From an uncultured Collinsella sp. (GTDB lineage Bacteria; Actinomycetota; Coriobacteriia; Coriobacteriales; Coriobacteriaceae), in the NCBI GenBank assembly GCA_934630735.1, contig CAKTWK010000017.1, forward strand, positions 1 through 47,826: DNA of 47,826 nt, read 5' to 3'. This document shows positions 24,735 through 31,991 of the stretch, one piece after another. Numbering within the stretch: position 1 is the stretch's first letter; each line of letters opens with the position of its first letter. Both the position numbers and the translations under genes were made by a program. The notes under the pieces are model-generated. The model saw only the letters and a program-made list of their open reading frames with translations. It searched no databases and was not told the DNA's origin.

Positions 24735-25564
24735 TAGAGCTCCTCTCCTGCTGCCGCGAGCTCGGCCATGGCCTGCTCAAACTGCTCGTCATTGGGCGCC
24801 TTGCCATGCCAGCCAACCTGGTTCTCCATAAAGGAGACGCCTTTGCCCTTCACCGTCTCGGCGATGATAGCGACGGGCGCGCCGGTCACCTCGCGAGCCT
24901 CGGCGAAAGCCGCGGCAATCTGCGCCATGTCGTTACCGTCGGCGAGCTCAATCACATGCCACTTAAAGGCGCGGAACTTGTCCGCGAGCGGCATGGCCGA
25001 GTTGACTTCATTGATCGTGCCGTCAATCTGCAAGCCGTTGTGGTCGACGACGGCAACAAGATTGTCGAGCGCATGGTTGCCGGCAAACATTGCCGCCTCC
25101 CACACCTGGCCTTCCTCGCACTCACCGTCGCCCAGCAACGTGTAGACACGGTAGCTGTCGCCCCAGTGCTTAGCGGCAAGCGCCATTCCAACTGCAGCAG
25201 AGATGCCCTGACCGAGCGAGCCGGTGGACATATCGATGCCCGGGGTGTCGTTCATGTTGGGATGGCCCTGCAGTCGGCTGCCAATATGGCGGAGCGTCTC
25301 GAGCTCTTCGACGGGAAAATAGCCGCGATGTGCCAGCACCGAATACAGGCCCGGCGCCGCGTGACCCTTGGAGAGCACAAAGCGGTCGCGATCGGCCTTG
25401 TGAGGGTCGGCAGGATCGATATTCATTTCCTCAAAGTACAGATAAGTCATGATGTCGGCAGCACCGAGCGATCCACCCGGATGTCCCGACTTGGCCGCGT
25501 GAACCGCAGTCACGACACCCTTCCTGACCTCATTGGCGACCTTAGCCAGCTCCTGGTTGGTCAT
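24734..25564 (-). CDS. Transketolase, N-terminal subunit
   Basis: This 276-residue protein carries the thiamine-diphosphate-binding half: SGHPGGSLGAADIM near the start, SKGHAAPGLY, and the GDGECEEGQVWEA to DHNGLQ metal/diphosphate motif. It must pair with the C-terminal subunit encoded next. GAGAGG lies seven bases before ATG 25564; the frame is open further upstream without support. Split transketolases are common in archaea and in sugar operons of Firmicutes and Actinobacteria, often as a second set besides a full-length enzyme. Confidence 0.94.
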   Translation of the reverse strand: MTNQELAKVANEVRKGVVTAVHAAKSGHPGGSLGAADIMTYLYFEEMNIDPADPHKADRDRFVLSKGHAAPGLYSVLAHRGYFPVEELETLRHIGSRLQGHPNMNDTPGIDMSTGSLGQGISAAVGMALAAKHWGDSYRVYTLLGDGECEEGQVWEAAMFAGNHALDNLVAVVDHNGLQIDGTINEVNSAMPLADKFRAFKWHVIELADGNDMAQIAAAFAEAREVTGAPVAIIAETVKGKGVSFMENQVGWHGKAPNDEQFEQAMAELAAAGEEL

Positions 25565-25587
25565 ACGAATTCCTCTCTTGAAAACAA

Positions 25588-25616
25588 CCCCGGCACCGGA
25601 TGACGCGATGCCGGGG
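25588..25616 (-). other. Hairpin between transaldolase and transketolase genes
   Basis: CCCCGGCA (25588-25595) pairs with TGCCGGGG (25609-25616). On the minus strand TTGTTTTC follows, so it may attenuate transcription or protect the 3' end of the upstream message. It starts 11 bases after the transaldolase stop. Confidence 0.6.
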
Positions 25617-25627
25617 CAACCCACTCG

Positions 25628-26311
25628 TTAGGCCTGAGCGACGACCTTCTGCCAGTCAGCCTCAAAAGAGGCGAGGCCCTGGTCGGTCAGCGGGTGATGC
25701 AGGCACTTCTTGAGAGCGGCCATGGGCACGGTCGCGATGTCGGCACCAAGAAGAGCCGCCTGGATCACGTGGTTGGGCGTGCGGACCGAAGCGGTGATGA
25801 TCTCGGCGGTGTCGTCGACGTTCTTGCCGGTCCAGTCATAGTTCTTAATGCAGGTCACGACATTGTCGAGCTGCGAGATGCCGTCCTCGGCGATGTCGTC
25901 AAAGCGGCCGACAAACGGGCTGATGTAGCGGGCGCCGGCATTGGCGGCCATAAGGGCCTGCGTCGGCGAGAAGACGAGCGTCATGTTGACACGCACGCCC
26001 GCATCGGCCAGCGCGCGGCAGGCAGCGAGGCCGGCCTCGCAGACGGGGAGCTTGACCACAATGTTGGGGGCGAGGGCGGCAAGGCGCTTGCCCTCCTCGA
26101 TCATGCCCTCGGCCGTGGTGGCGGTAGACTCGGCAGACACGGGCAGGCCCTCGCAGAGCTCGGCAATCTTGAGCATATGGGGCTCAAAGTCGGCGAGCTT
26201 GCCGCCGGTCTTGGCGTACAGGGACGGATTGGTGGTAACACCGGCCAGGCAGCCCCAGCTCTTGGCCTCGGCAATCTCGTCAAGGTCGGCGGTATCGATA
26301 AAGAACTTCAT
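25628..26311 (-). CDS. Transaldolase/fructose-6-phosphate aldolase family protein
   Basis: This 227-residue TIM-barrel protein belongs to the short TalC/MipB group. It starts MKFFIDTADLDEI, with GVTTNPSL (24-31), the Schiff-base lysine K87 in VVKLPV, and the late SPFVGRFDD segment. It either transfers dihydroxyacetone units (transaldolase) or splits fructose-6-phosphate or a related ketose phosphate; sequence alone does not decide. AAGGAG precedes the start. Placed between a GatZ-like gene and the split transketolase, it should join imported ketose phosphates to the pentose phosphate pool. Confidence 0.92.
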   Translation of the reverse strand: MKFFIDTADLDEIAEAKSWGCLAGVTTNPSLYAKTGGKLADFEPHMLKIAELCEGLPVSAESTATTAEGMIEEGKRLAALAPNIVVKLPVCEAGLAACRALADAGVRVNMTLVFSPTQALMAANAGARYISPFVGRFDDIAEDGISQLDNVVTCIKNYDWTGKNVDDTAEIITASVRTPNHVIQAALLGADIATVPMAALKKCLHHPLTDQGLASFEADWQKVVAQA

Positions 26312-26348
26312 GGTGCAAACTCCTTCTAAGGAATCCAAAACTCAAAAT

Positions 26349-26417
26349 ATAGGACAAAGGGGATGTCCCTTTGTCCTATGTGCCGGGCCCGCAGCTGGGA
26401 CATGCCCCGGGCCCGGC
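26349..26417 (-). other. Two tandem hairpins between GatZ-like and transaldolase genes
   Basis: ATAGGACAAAGGG (26349-26361) pairs perfectly with CCCTTTGTCCTAT (26367-26379), and GCCGGGCCC (26382-26390) with GGGCCCGGC (26409-26417). On the minus strand the first is followed by ATTTTGAGTTTT, so partial termination is possible. The GGAC/GTCC style matches the other palindromes of this window. Confidence 0.65.
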
Positions 26418-26436
26418 GTCGTGTAGGAAAAGCTAC

Positions 26437-27705
26437 TTAGAGAGCCTTCTCGATGCGGCTCGTGACGCCCTTGAGGTTAAGGCCGACGACGTACTGCTTG
26501 ATCGGGCGCTTGATGTGCTCGATCACAAAGCGCTTGCCGTCGATATCCTGGGCAGCGAGGTTGCGGTAGAGCTTCTCGACCTGCTCCTTGACCTCGGGAT
26601 CGTTGAACGCGTAGTGGCCGGAGACATCCAGAATCTTCAGGCTGAGCTCGTCGTCGGCCAGAATGTCGTCAACCTGCAGGTTGACATCGTCGCCGGTCAT
26701 CCACTTGCGCCAGCGCTCGGTCTTGATGGCCTTGACCAGCAGCGTGTGATACAGGTCGGAGGGATCGTCGCACAGGCCGTTGTCGACCAGAATCTGCTCG
26801 GTAGCGCAGAGCTTGAGGTAAGCGCGGGTCTCCTCGGTGCCGTACTGGGGGGCGACATTGGAGGCCGTCACGTGAGCCGGGATGTGCTCGAGCAGCGTCG
26901 CGTCATCCAGATAGTCGGCGTTGTGCTCCTTCAGGCCCACGCCGTAGCGCTTAGCCATATCGGCGAGCTCGCGGGCGTTCTTAAAGTTGTAATGGCCGAC
27001 TTGCTCGGTCCAACGGGTGAGCGTACCGGTCTGGCCGACGATAAAGGTGGGCATGGGGCAGCCACGCTTCTCGAGCTCGGGCTGCAGCTGAGAAATGAAC
27101 TCCTCGTACTTATCGGTAGAGGTCAAGCCGCCATTGGTCTCCTCGGTACCGACCTCATAGGCAACCTCGGGCAAGTTATGCTCGCGACGGTACTGCTCAA
27201 GGTAGTCGATAAGATCGATCGTGCGGCGAAGCACCACGTCGAGCGGAATAACCTTGCCGATCTGATAGGGGTCCTTGGTGGGGTCGACCATCAGCAGGTC
27301 AAAACCTGCCTCCATGTCGGCGACGAAGGACTTGCGGGCGAGCTCCATGGCCTCGTCCTCGGGCAGGTGGGCGTTACGCTCCTCGTCGCGCTGCCACGGG
27401 CCGCCGTGATCGCGGCACAGGTAGTACGGACCGGTGTAACCCACCTCGTCGGCAACCTTCTTGATGTCGGCGGCAAAGCGCGTCTGGTCCCAACCGTTGA
27501 CGTAGCCGGCGCCCATCTCGTCCATATCGACCTGGTTGCGGCTGGCGATAAACATGGGCGGAAAATCCTCGTCCTTGGCAAGCTCGAACACGGCCTGAAT
27601 CAGGTTGGGGCTCATGGGGCCAATGCCGACCATGGTTGCGTGATCGCCGCTATCCTGCAGCTTAAGCATGCCCTGAACGGCCTGGCGGATGGTGAGGTTG
27701 GACAT
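26437..27705 (-). CDS. GatZ/KbaZ-like tagatose-bisphosphate aldolase subunit
   Basis: This 422-residue TIM-barrel protein matches the non-catalytic subunit family of class II tagatose-1,6-bisphosphate aldolase. It carries GIGPMSPN, the YLCRDHGGPWQRDE segment (about 95-108) and YEVGTEETNGG (about 183-193). In E. coli GatZ or KbaZ stabilises the catalytic GatY/KbaY. No GatY/KbaY gene is present in this operon, so the protein either works with an aldolase encoded elsewhere or has a role of its own. AAGGAG precedes the start. It follows EIIBC after 144 bases carrying hairpins. Confidence 0.9.
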   Translation of the reverse strand: MSNLTIRQAVQGMLKLQDSGDHATMVGIGPMSPNLIQAVFELAKDEDFPPMFIASRNQVDMDEMGAGYVNGWDQTRFAADIKKVADEVGYTGPYYLCRDHGGPWQRDEERNAHLPEDEAMELARKSFVADMEAGFDLLMVDPTKDPYQIGKVIPLDVVLRRTIDLIDYLEQYRREHNLPEVAYEVGTEETNGGLTSTDKYEEFISQLQPELEKRGCPMPTFIVGQTGTLTRWTEQVGHYNFKNARELADMAKRYGVGLKEHNADYLDDATLLEHIPAHVTASNVAPQYGTEETRAYLKLCATEQILVDNGLCDDPSDLYHTLLVKAIKTERWRKWMTGDDVNLQVDDILADDELSLKILDVSGHYAFNDPEVKEQVEKLYRNLAAQDIDGKRFVIEHIKRPIKQYVVGLNLKGVTSRIEKAL

Positions 27706-27747
27706 TTTGTTCTCCTTCTCCAGAGGATTTTTGACAAAAGTTCCCTG

Positions 27748-27845
27748 GGGCCCAGATGCGGGCCCTATCAGTACGGATGAATTTTGTTGTGTAGGGGCGG
27801 TTGTGCGGAGTCAAATCCATCCCTCCGCACAACCGGAGTCCTTAA
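27748..27845 (-). other. Two hairpins between EIIBC and GatZ-like genes
   Basis: CGGTTGTGCGGAG (27798-27810) pairs perfectly with CTCCGCACAACCG (27833-27845), starting four bases after the EIIBC stop on the minus strand. A second stem GGGCCC/GGGCCC (27748-27765) follows. Neither has a T run. Confidence 0.65.
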
Positions 27846-27849
27846 AGGT

Positions 27850-29322
27850 TTACTTGGCCTGCTTATCGAGCGTGGGCTTCATGGCAATCAGGATTGCAGC
27901 GGCGACCAAGGAGCCAATCACGATGTCCAGGCAGAACAGCGCGACGTTGTTGGTGGCCAGGGCGACGATAAAGCCACCATGCGGAACGTAGCAGTCGATG
28001 CCCTGGAAGGCGGCAAGCGCCGCACCCACGGCAGAGCCGATGCAAATGCCGGGAAGGGTGTGACCGAGGTCCTTGACCGCAAAGGGGATAGCGCCCTCGG
28101 TAATACCGATGCAGCCCATGAACAGCGCGGAGATGCCCATCTGACGGTCGGCGTCATCGAACTTGTTCTTGGCGATAAGCGCGGCGAGACCACAGGCGAT
28201 CGGGGGAACGGCAACGGCGACGCGGAACATACCATTAGGACCGTAGATGCCGGAGGCCATGATGGCCATGGTGAAGGTCGAGGCGGTCTTGTTGATGGGG
28301 CCGCCCATATCGAAGGCGGTCATAACGCCAATGACCAGACCCAGGACAACCGCGGAACCGCCCTGCAGGCTGCCGAGCACGCCGGTAAGCCAGTCCATCA
28401 CAAAGCCAAGCGGCGTGGCCAGGATGTAGATATAGGCCATGCCCAGGACAAGCGAGGTCAGAATCGGGATGATCAGGATGGGCATGATGGTCTGGATGGT
28501 GTTGTTGACCTTCCAGGTCTTCATCCAGCGGACAAAGTAGCCGCAGATAACCGCCATGATCATGGCGCCCAAGAAGCCGGTCGAAACGCTGTTGCCGTTA
28601 GGGGTAACGACTGCGTTGTTGACCAGGTAGCCCAGGACAAAACCGGGGGCGAGCGCGGGCTTGCCGGCCATCGAGTAGGAGATGTAAGCCGCAAGCACCG
28701 GGATCATCATAGAGATGCCGGCCATGCCGATGGTGTTAAGACTCACCATCAGCGGATTCGTAACCTCCATGCCGTTGGCGCCGGCGGTACCGGATGCCAG
28801 CGAGAAGGCGAGAAACACGCCGCCGATAACGACGATGGGGATAAAATAGGAAACGCCGGTATTGAATGCATTGAGCAGCGTCTTACCAGGATCGGCAAAG
28901 ATAGACTGCTTGGACGCCGGTGTCGGGGCCTGCGGGGCAGCGGAGACGGCCTTCTTCTCTGCCTTGGCCTCGGCCTTGGGCGCGTCAACGGCGCCACCCG
29001 TCGCCTTGATGATCTCAACGGCCTGGTCGATGATCTTTACCGGATCGGCGATTACATCCGAGGTGCCGACCTTCAGGAACTTGCCCTCGGCCATCTTCTG
29101 CTCAAAACGGTCCTCGTTCTCGACGCCCACGTCGACGGACTCGAGCACCAGGTCGGCGGAATCCACGTCTTCCTGCGTCAGCTCGTTCTCGATACCCAGG
29201 CCACCCTGAGCCTCGACTTTGCACTCGATGCCACGGGCGGCGCATTCATCCTGAATCGCCTTCTGGGCCATATACGTGTGGGCAATACCCACGGTACAGG
29301 CGGCAACGCCTACGATCTTCAT
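27850..29322 (-). CDS. PTS fructose-type EIIBC sugar transporter
   Basis: This 490-residue membrane protein has an N-terminal EIIB domain with the phosphorylated Cys9 in GVAACTVGIAHTYMA, an Ala/Lys-rich linker (about 100-130), and a fructose-family EIIC membrane domain with about nine helices. The latter includes PVLAAYISYSMAGKPALAPGF and the GITEGAIPFA motif. It imports and phosphorylates a sugar or sugar alcohol, taking phosphate from the EIIA encoded at the operon's end. The start at 29322 follows AGAGGGA; the longer frame lacks support. First gene of the operon, divergent from a LacI-type regulator. The sugar is unknown; the following genes point to a ketose or polyol. Confidence 0.94.
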   Translation of the reverse strand: MKIVGVAACTVGIAHTYMAQKAIQDECAARGIECKVEAQGGLGIENELTQEDVDSADLVLESVDVGVENEDRFEQKMAEGKFLKVGTSDVIADPVKIIDQAVEIIKATGGAVDAPKAEAKAEKKAVSAAPQAPTPASKQSIFADPGKTLLNAFNTGVSYFIPIVVIGGVFLAFSLASGTAGANGMEVTNPLMVSLNTIGMAGISMMIPVLAAYISYSMAGKPALAPGFVLGYLVNNAVVTPNGNSVSTGFLGAMIMAVICGYFVRWMKTWKVNNTIQTIMPILIIPILTSLVLGMAYIYILATPLGFVMDWLTGVLGSLQGGSAVVLGLVIGVMTAFDMGGPINKTASTFTMAIMASGIYGPNGMFRVAVAVPPIACGLAALIAKNKFDDADRQMGISALFMGCIGITEGAIPFAVKDLGHTLPGICIGSAVGAALAAFQGIDCYVPHGGFIVALATNNVALFCLDIVIGSLVAAAILIAMKPTLDKQAK

Positions 29323-29422
29323 TGCTTCCCTCTTTTCATAGAGTTGCGTGCGCAAGACACCGTTTGCGGAGGCCTCCGGAGCATCCCCTGCCGTTTGGAC
29401 TTGCTGTCTTTTCGACAAGACC

Positions 29423-29452
29423 AATATAGGTGCTCGTTTTTCTTAATGCCAG
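29423..29452 (-). promoter_or_regulatory. Candidate PTS operon promoter
   Basis: On the minus strand CTGGCA (29447-29452) and TATATT (29423-29428) are 18 bases apart. Transcription would start near 29416, about 94 bases before EIIBC. Confidence 0.45.
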
Positions 29453-29482
29453 CTTATTTCGGTAAACGCGCAGGTCAGAGCG

Positions 29483-29516
29483 TTGGTTATGCTATTTGGT
29501 TATGCGTTTAACCAAA
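29483..29516. promoter_or_regulatory. LacI-type operator with an extra half-site
   Basis: TTTGGTTA (29495-29502) and TAACCAAA (29509-29516) form a perfect palindrome with a six-base spacer. A further TTGGTTATGC half-site lies just to the left (29483-29492). It is placed between the divergent PTS operon and the LacI-type gene. The rest of the 417-base gap holds an AT-rich leader with nothing else I can support. Confidence 0.65.
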
Positions 29517-29739
29517 AATGAATCCTGCGATTTTACCCTCGATTTCAAAAGTCAAGAAGTATTTGATTTTCTCGGTAGACGGCAGATGCGCATGCCGGTC
29601 ACAAATTTCGACCCCACCCGTATACCGCATTTGTTGCATACTCATATGAAAGGAAAAAAAGTCGCTCACCGAAGCGCATCCCTCACCAAGACTCGAAGTC
29701 ATCATGTTGGAAAATGCTCATCTGTCGGAAGGAGTCGCT

Positions 29740-30750
29740 GTGGCAAAACAGCGCGTTACGATCGCAGACGTCGCTCGAGAGGCGGGAACCTCGACGGCAA
29801 GCGTCTCGTATTACCTCAACGACAAACGAGAAAAGCTTAGCGAGAAGACGCAGGCAAAGATTGCGCGCGTCATCAAGGAACTCGGATACGTTCCCAACGC
29901 CCAAGCGCAAACGCTCACCGGCAAGCAGACCCACGTCATCGCCATCATCATTTTGGATAACACCAACAAGTGGGCGGGCCTCGTCCTCAACGGCATGGAA
30001 CAAGTCATGCTCCCCGCGGGCTACCAGACGGTCGTTTGCACGAGCAACTTTAACCCCGAGACCGAGCTCATGTATGTCGACAAAATGCTCTCGCTGGGCG
30101 TCGATGGTTTTATCATCCAGCCCACGGCAAATTTCAAGGCCGTCCACGACCGCATCAAGCGCGCCGGCAAGCCCGTCGTCTTTTTTGACGCGGCCATCTA
30201 CAGCCCAGGCACCAGCTGGATCAAAACCAACCTCTACGACGGCGTGTACAATGCCACGCAGGCGCTTCTCGATGCCGGTTACGAGGACTTTTTCTCCATT
30301 GCCGCCAACATGACCGAAATGCGCACCCGCATGGAGCGTTTTCAGGGGTATGCCGAGGCACTGGCAGCGAACGGACAGCTCTACAAAGCGATTCCCATCG
30401 ACCACAACAAGCCGTCGGTCGGTGAGCTTACCGAGTACTTTAGATACAAGTTCAACCCCGCCAAGCGAACCCTTATCTTCGTGCAAAATCAGTGGGCACT
30501 TCCCCGTGTCTACAAGGCTCTCCAGCCCATGGCCCATCTACTTCCGCAGCAAATCGGTCTTTTGGGACTCAACTGCGAAGACTGGACCAACCTCACCACG
30601 CCGACCGTCTCCACGATCATCGAGCCCGTCGACCAGGAAGGCAGAGAGGCGGCCGAGATGCTCCTCGCGCTACTCGATGGCAGCAGCACGCCCGGTGAGC
30701 AGCGCATTCTCGAATGTAAACTCAATTGGCTCGGTTCCACCTCGATCTAG
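29740..30750 (+). CDS. LacI family regulator of the PTS operon
   Basis: This 336-residue protein begins with the LacI helix-turn-helix (RVTIADVAREAGTSTASVSY, about 4-23) and GYVPNAQAQTL hinge, followed by a sugar-binding sensor domain. The start is taken as GTG 29740, because GAAGGAG lies six bases upstream and the protein then begins in the normal LacI way; ATG 29704 would add 12 residues. It is divergent from the PTS operon, with a perfect operator palindrome between them, so it very probably represses that operon and perhaps itself. The inducer should be the imported sugar or its phosphate. Confidence 0.92.
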   Translation: MAKQRVTIADVAREAGTSTASVSYYLNDKREKLSEKTQAKIARVIKELGYVPNAQAQTLTGKQTHVIAIIILDNTNKWAGLVLNGMEQVMLPAGYQTVVCTSNFNPETELMYVDKMLSLGVDGFIIQPTANFKAVHDRIKRAGKPVVFFDAAIYSPGTSWIKTNLYDGVYNATQALLDAGYEDFFSIAANMTEMRTRMERFQGYAEALAANGQLYKAIPIDHNKPSVGELTEYFRYKFNPAKRTLIFVQNQWALPRVYKALQPMAHLLPQQIGLLGLNCEDWTNLTTPTVSTIIEPVDQEGREAAEMLLALLDGSSTPGEQRILECKLNWLGSTSI

Positions 30751-30812
30751 CCATACGTCAAATATGAGGCAAATGAATCCGTAGTGTTTGTCCCAAATCT
30801 TAAGTATTTGTT

Positions 30813-30832
30813 CGACAGAACGGCCTCTGTCG
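30813..30832. promoter_or_regulatory. Palindrome upstream of the nuclease gene
   Basis: CGACAGA-N6-TCTGTCG is a perfect seven-base inverted repeat about 50 bases before the nuclease start. TAGACT, a fair -10 box, follows at about 30842. It may be an operator; it does not match the actinobacterial LexA box. Confidence 0.4.
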
Positions 30833-30879
30833 GCTCCTGCTAGACTGGTAGATTCCCGACCGTCCATCCAGGAGCCTCA

Positions 30880-31863
30880 ATGTCGCGCAAGCCCGCCTAC
30901 AAGCAAGTACTTTCCATCGGCACCGCCGTGGTGCTGGGGTTTGCGCTGTTCACGGGGTCGCTCGACGGAGCGCCCAAGCTGTTGTCGCCGCAAAGCGATG
31001 AGCAGGCAGCGGCTCTAGCCGAAAAACAAAACGAGAGTCCCAGCCGCACCGACGACGAGGCAGACCTGGTTGCCCGACTCGAATCGGGAACAGCGAGCTC
31101 CTCGGACTCTCAAAATAGCCAAGACTCTGGCGATGGCTCCGATTCCGCCGCACCCGACACCGGTGACGACGCTTCCGCGGACAGCGCTGCCACCCCCATC
31201 GACGAGGTCGAAAACCCCGATCTCGACCGCGCCCGCGGCGTATATCTCAGCAGTATTCCCGACTACGCGGGTAACCCCTATGTTGCCCTGCGCGCCGATA
31301 GCACCCACCCGCTCGGCACGCCGTCATTCACACTCGATGAATACGAGCGCGCCACCGAAGAGGGCTGCTTTAAGAAGTTCTCCAAGCTCGACAGCTTGGG
31401 CCGCACCCGCAAAGCGCTCGCCTGCGTGGGCCCCGAATCGCTCGGCCAGGGCAAGCGCGGCGATATCTCGCGCATCCACCCCGCCGGATGGCACCAGCAA
31501 CGCTACGACTTTATTCCGGGCCAGAGCCTCTACAACCGTTGCCACCTTATCGCCTGGTCGCTCTGCGGCGAGAACGCCAATCGCAAGAATCTCCTCACCG
31601 GCACGCGATATCTCAACGAGACGGGCATGCTGCCGTTTGAGGAGCAAATTCTTAACTACATCCGCGACACGGGCAACCACGTGCTCTACCGCGTCACGCC
31701 CATGTACAACGAAGAGGAGCTCGTCTGCCGCGGTGTGCGCCTGGAGGCACAGTCGGTCGAGGACCACGGCAAGACGCTGTGCTTCCACGTATATTGCTAC
31801 AACCTGCAGCCGCATGTTCAGATCGACTACGCCACCGGCCGCAACCAGGCCTTGGGGGACTAG
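30880..31863 (+). CDS. Secreted DNA/RNA non-specific endonuclease
   Basis: This 327-residue protein has an N-terminal signal anchor (about 9-26), a low-complexity Ser/Asp linker (about 50-110) and a C-terminal beta-beta-alpha-metal nuclease domain. The active-site motif reads YNRCHLIAWSL, with H222 as general base and N237 of ENANRKN as the likely metal ligand. The classic DRGH is thus NRCH here, close to the NRSH form of streptococcal DNases. TGTRYLNETGM is also typical of this group. It should act outside the cell or on its surface, for nutrient recovery, DNA uptake or escape from DNA nets. Monocistronic; the start follows CAGGAG. Confidence 0.88.
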   Translation: MSRKPAYKQVLSIGTAVVLGFALFTGSLDGAPKLLSPQSDEQAAALAEKQNESPSRTDDEADLVARLESGTASSSDSQNSQDSGDGSDSAAPDTGDDASADSAATPIDEVENPDLDRARGVYLSSIPDYAGNPYVALRADSTHPLGTPSFTLDEYERATEEGCFKKFSKLDSLGRTRKALACVGPESLGQGKRGDISRIHPAGWHQQRYDFIPGQSLYNRCHLIAWSLCGENANRKNLLTGTRYLNETGMLPFEEQILNYIRDTGNHVLYRVTPMYNEEELVCRGVRLEAQSVEDHGKTLCFHVYCYNLQPHVQIDYATGRNQALGD

Positions 31864-31921
31864 AGCCGCCGCATCATCTCAAAAACCAAAATAATCCGTT
31901 TTCCTCCGTCGCATACGGATC

Positions 31922-31956
31922 AAAATGGACCGCCCCGGATTGCCCAAGGCGGCCCA
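31922..31956 (-). terminator. Terminator of the EF-G-like gene
   Basis: TGGACCGCC (31926-31934) pairs with GGCGGCCCA (31948-31956) with one mismatch. On the minus strand TTTTG follows. It lies 36 bases after the stop codon, between convergent genes. Confidence 0.6.
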
Positions 31957-31991
31957 TTGGTTGACATGGATATTGTGGCTAAGCCTGCTCG

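Noticed and set aside
26371..29511. Long open plus-strand frames opposite the GatZ-like and EIIBC genes
   Set aside because: They are shadows of well-supported genes and have no ribosome sites or recognisable domains.
30813..30832. LexA/SOS box upstream of the nuclease
   Set aside because: CGACAGA-N6-TCTGTCG does not fit the actinobacterial CGAAC-N4-GTTCG consensus.
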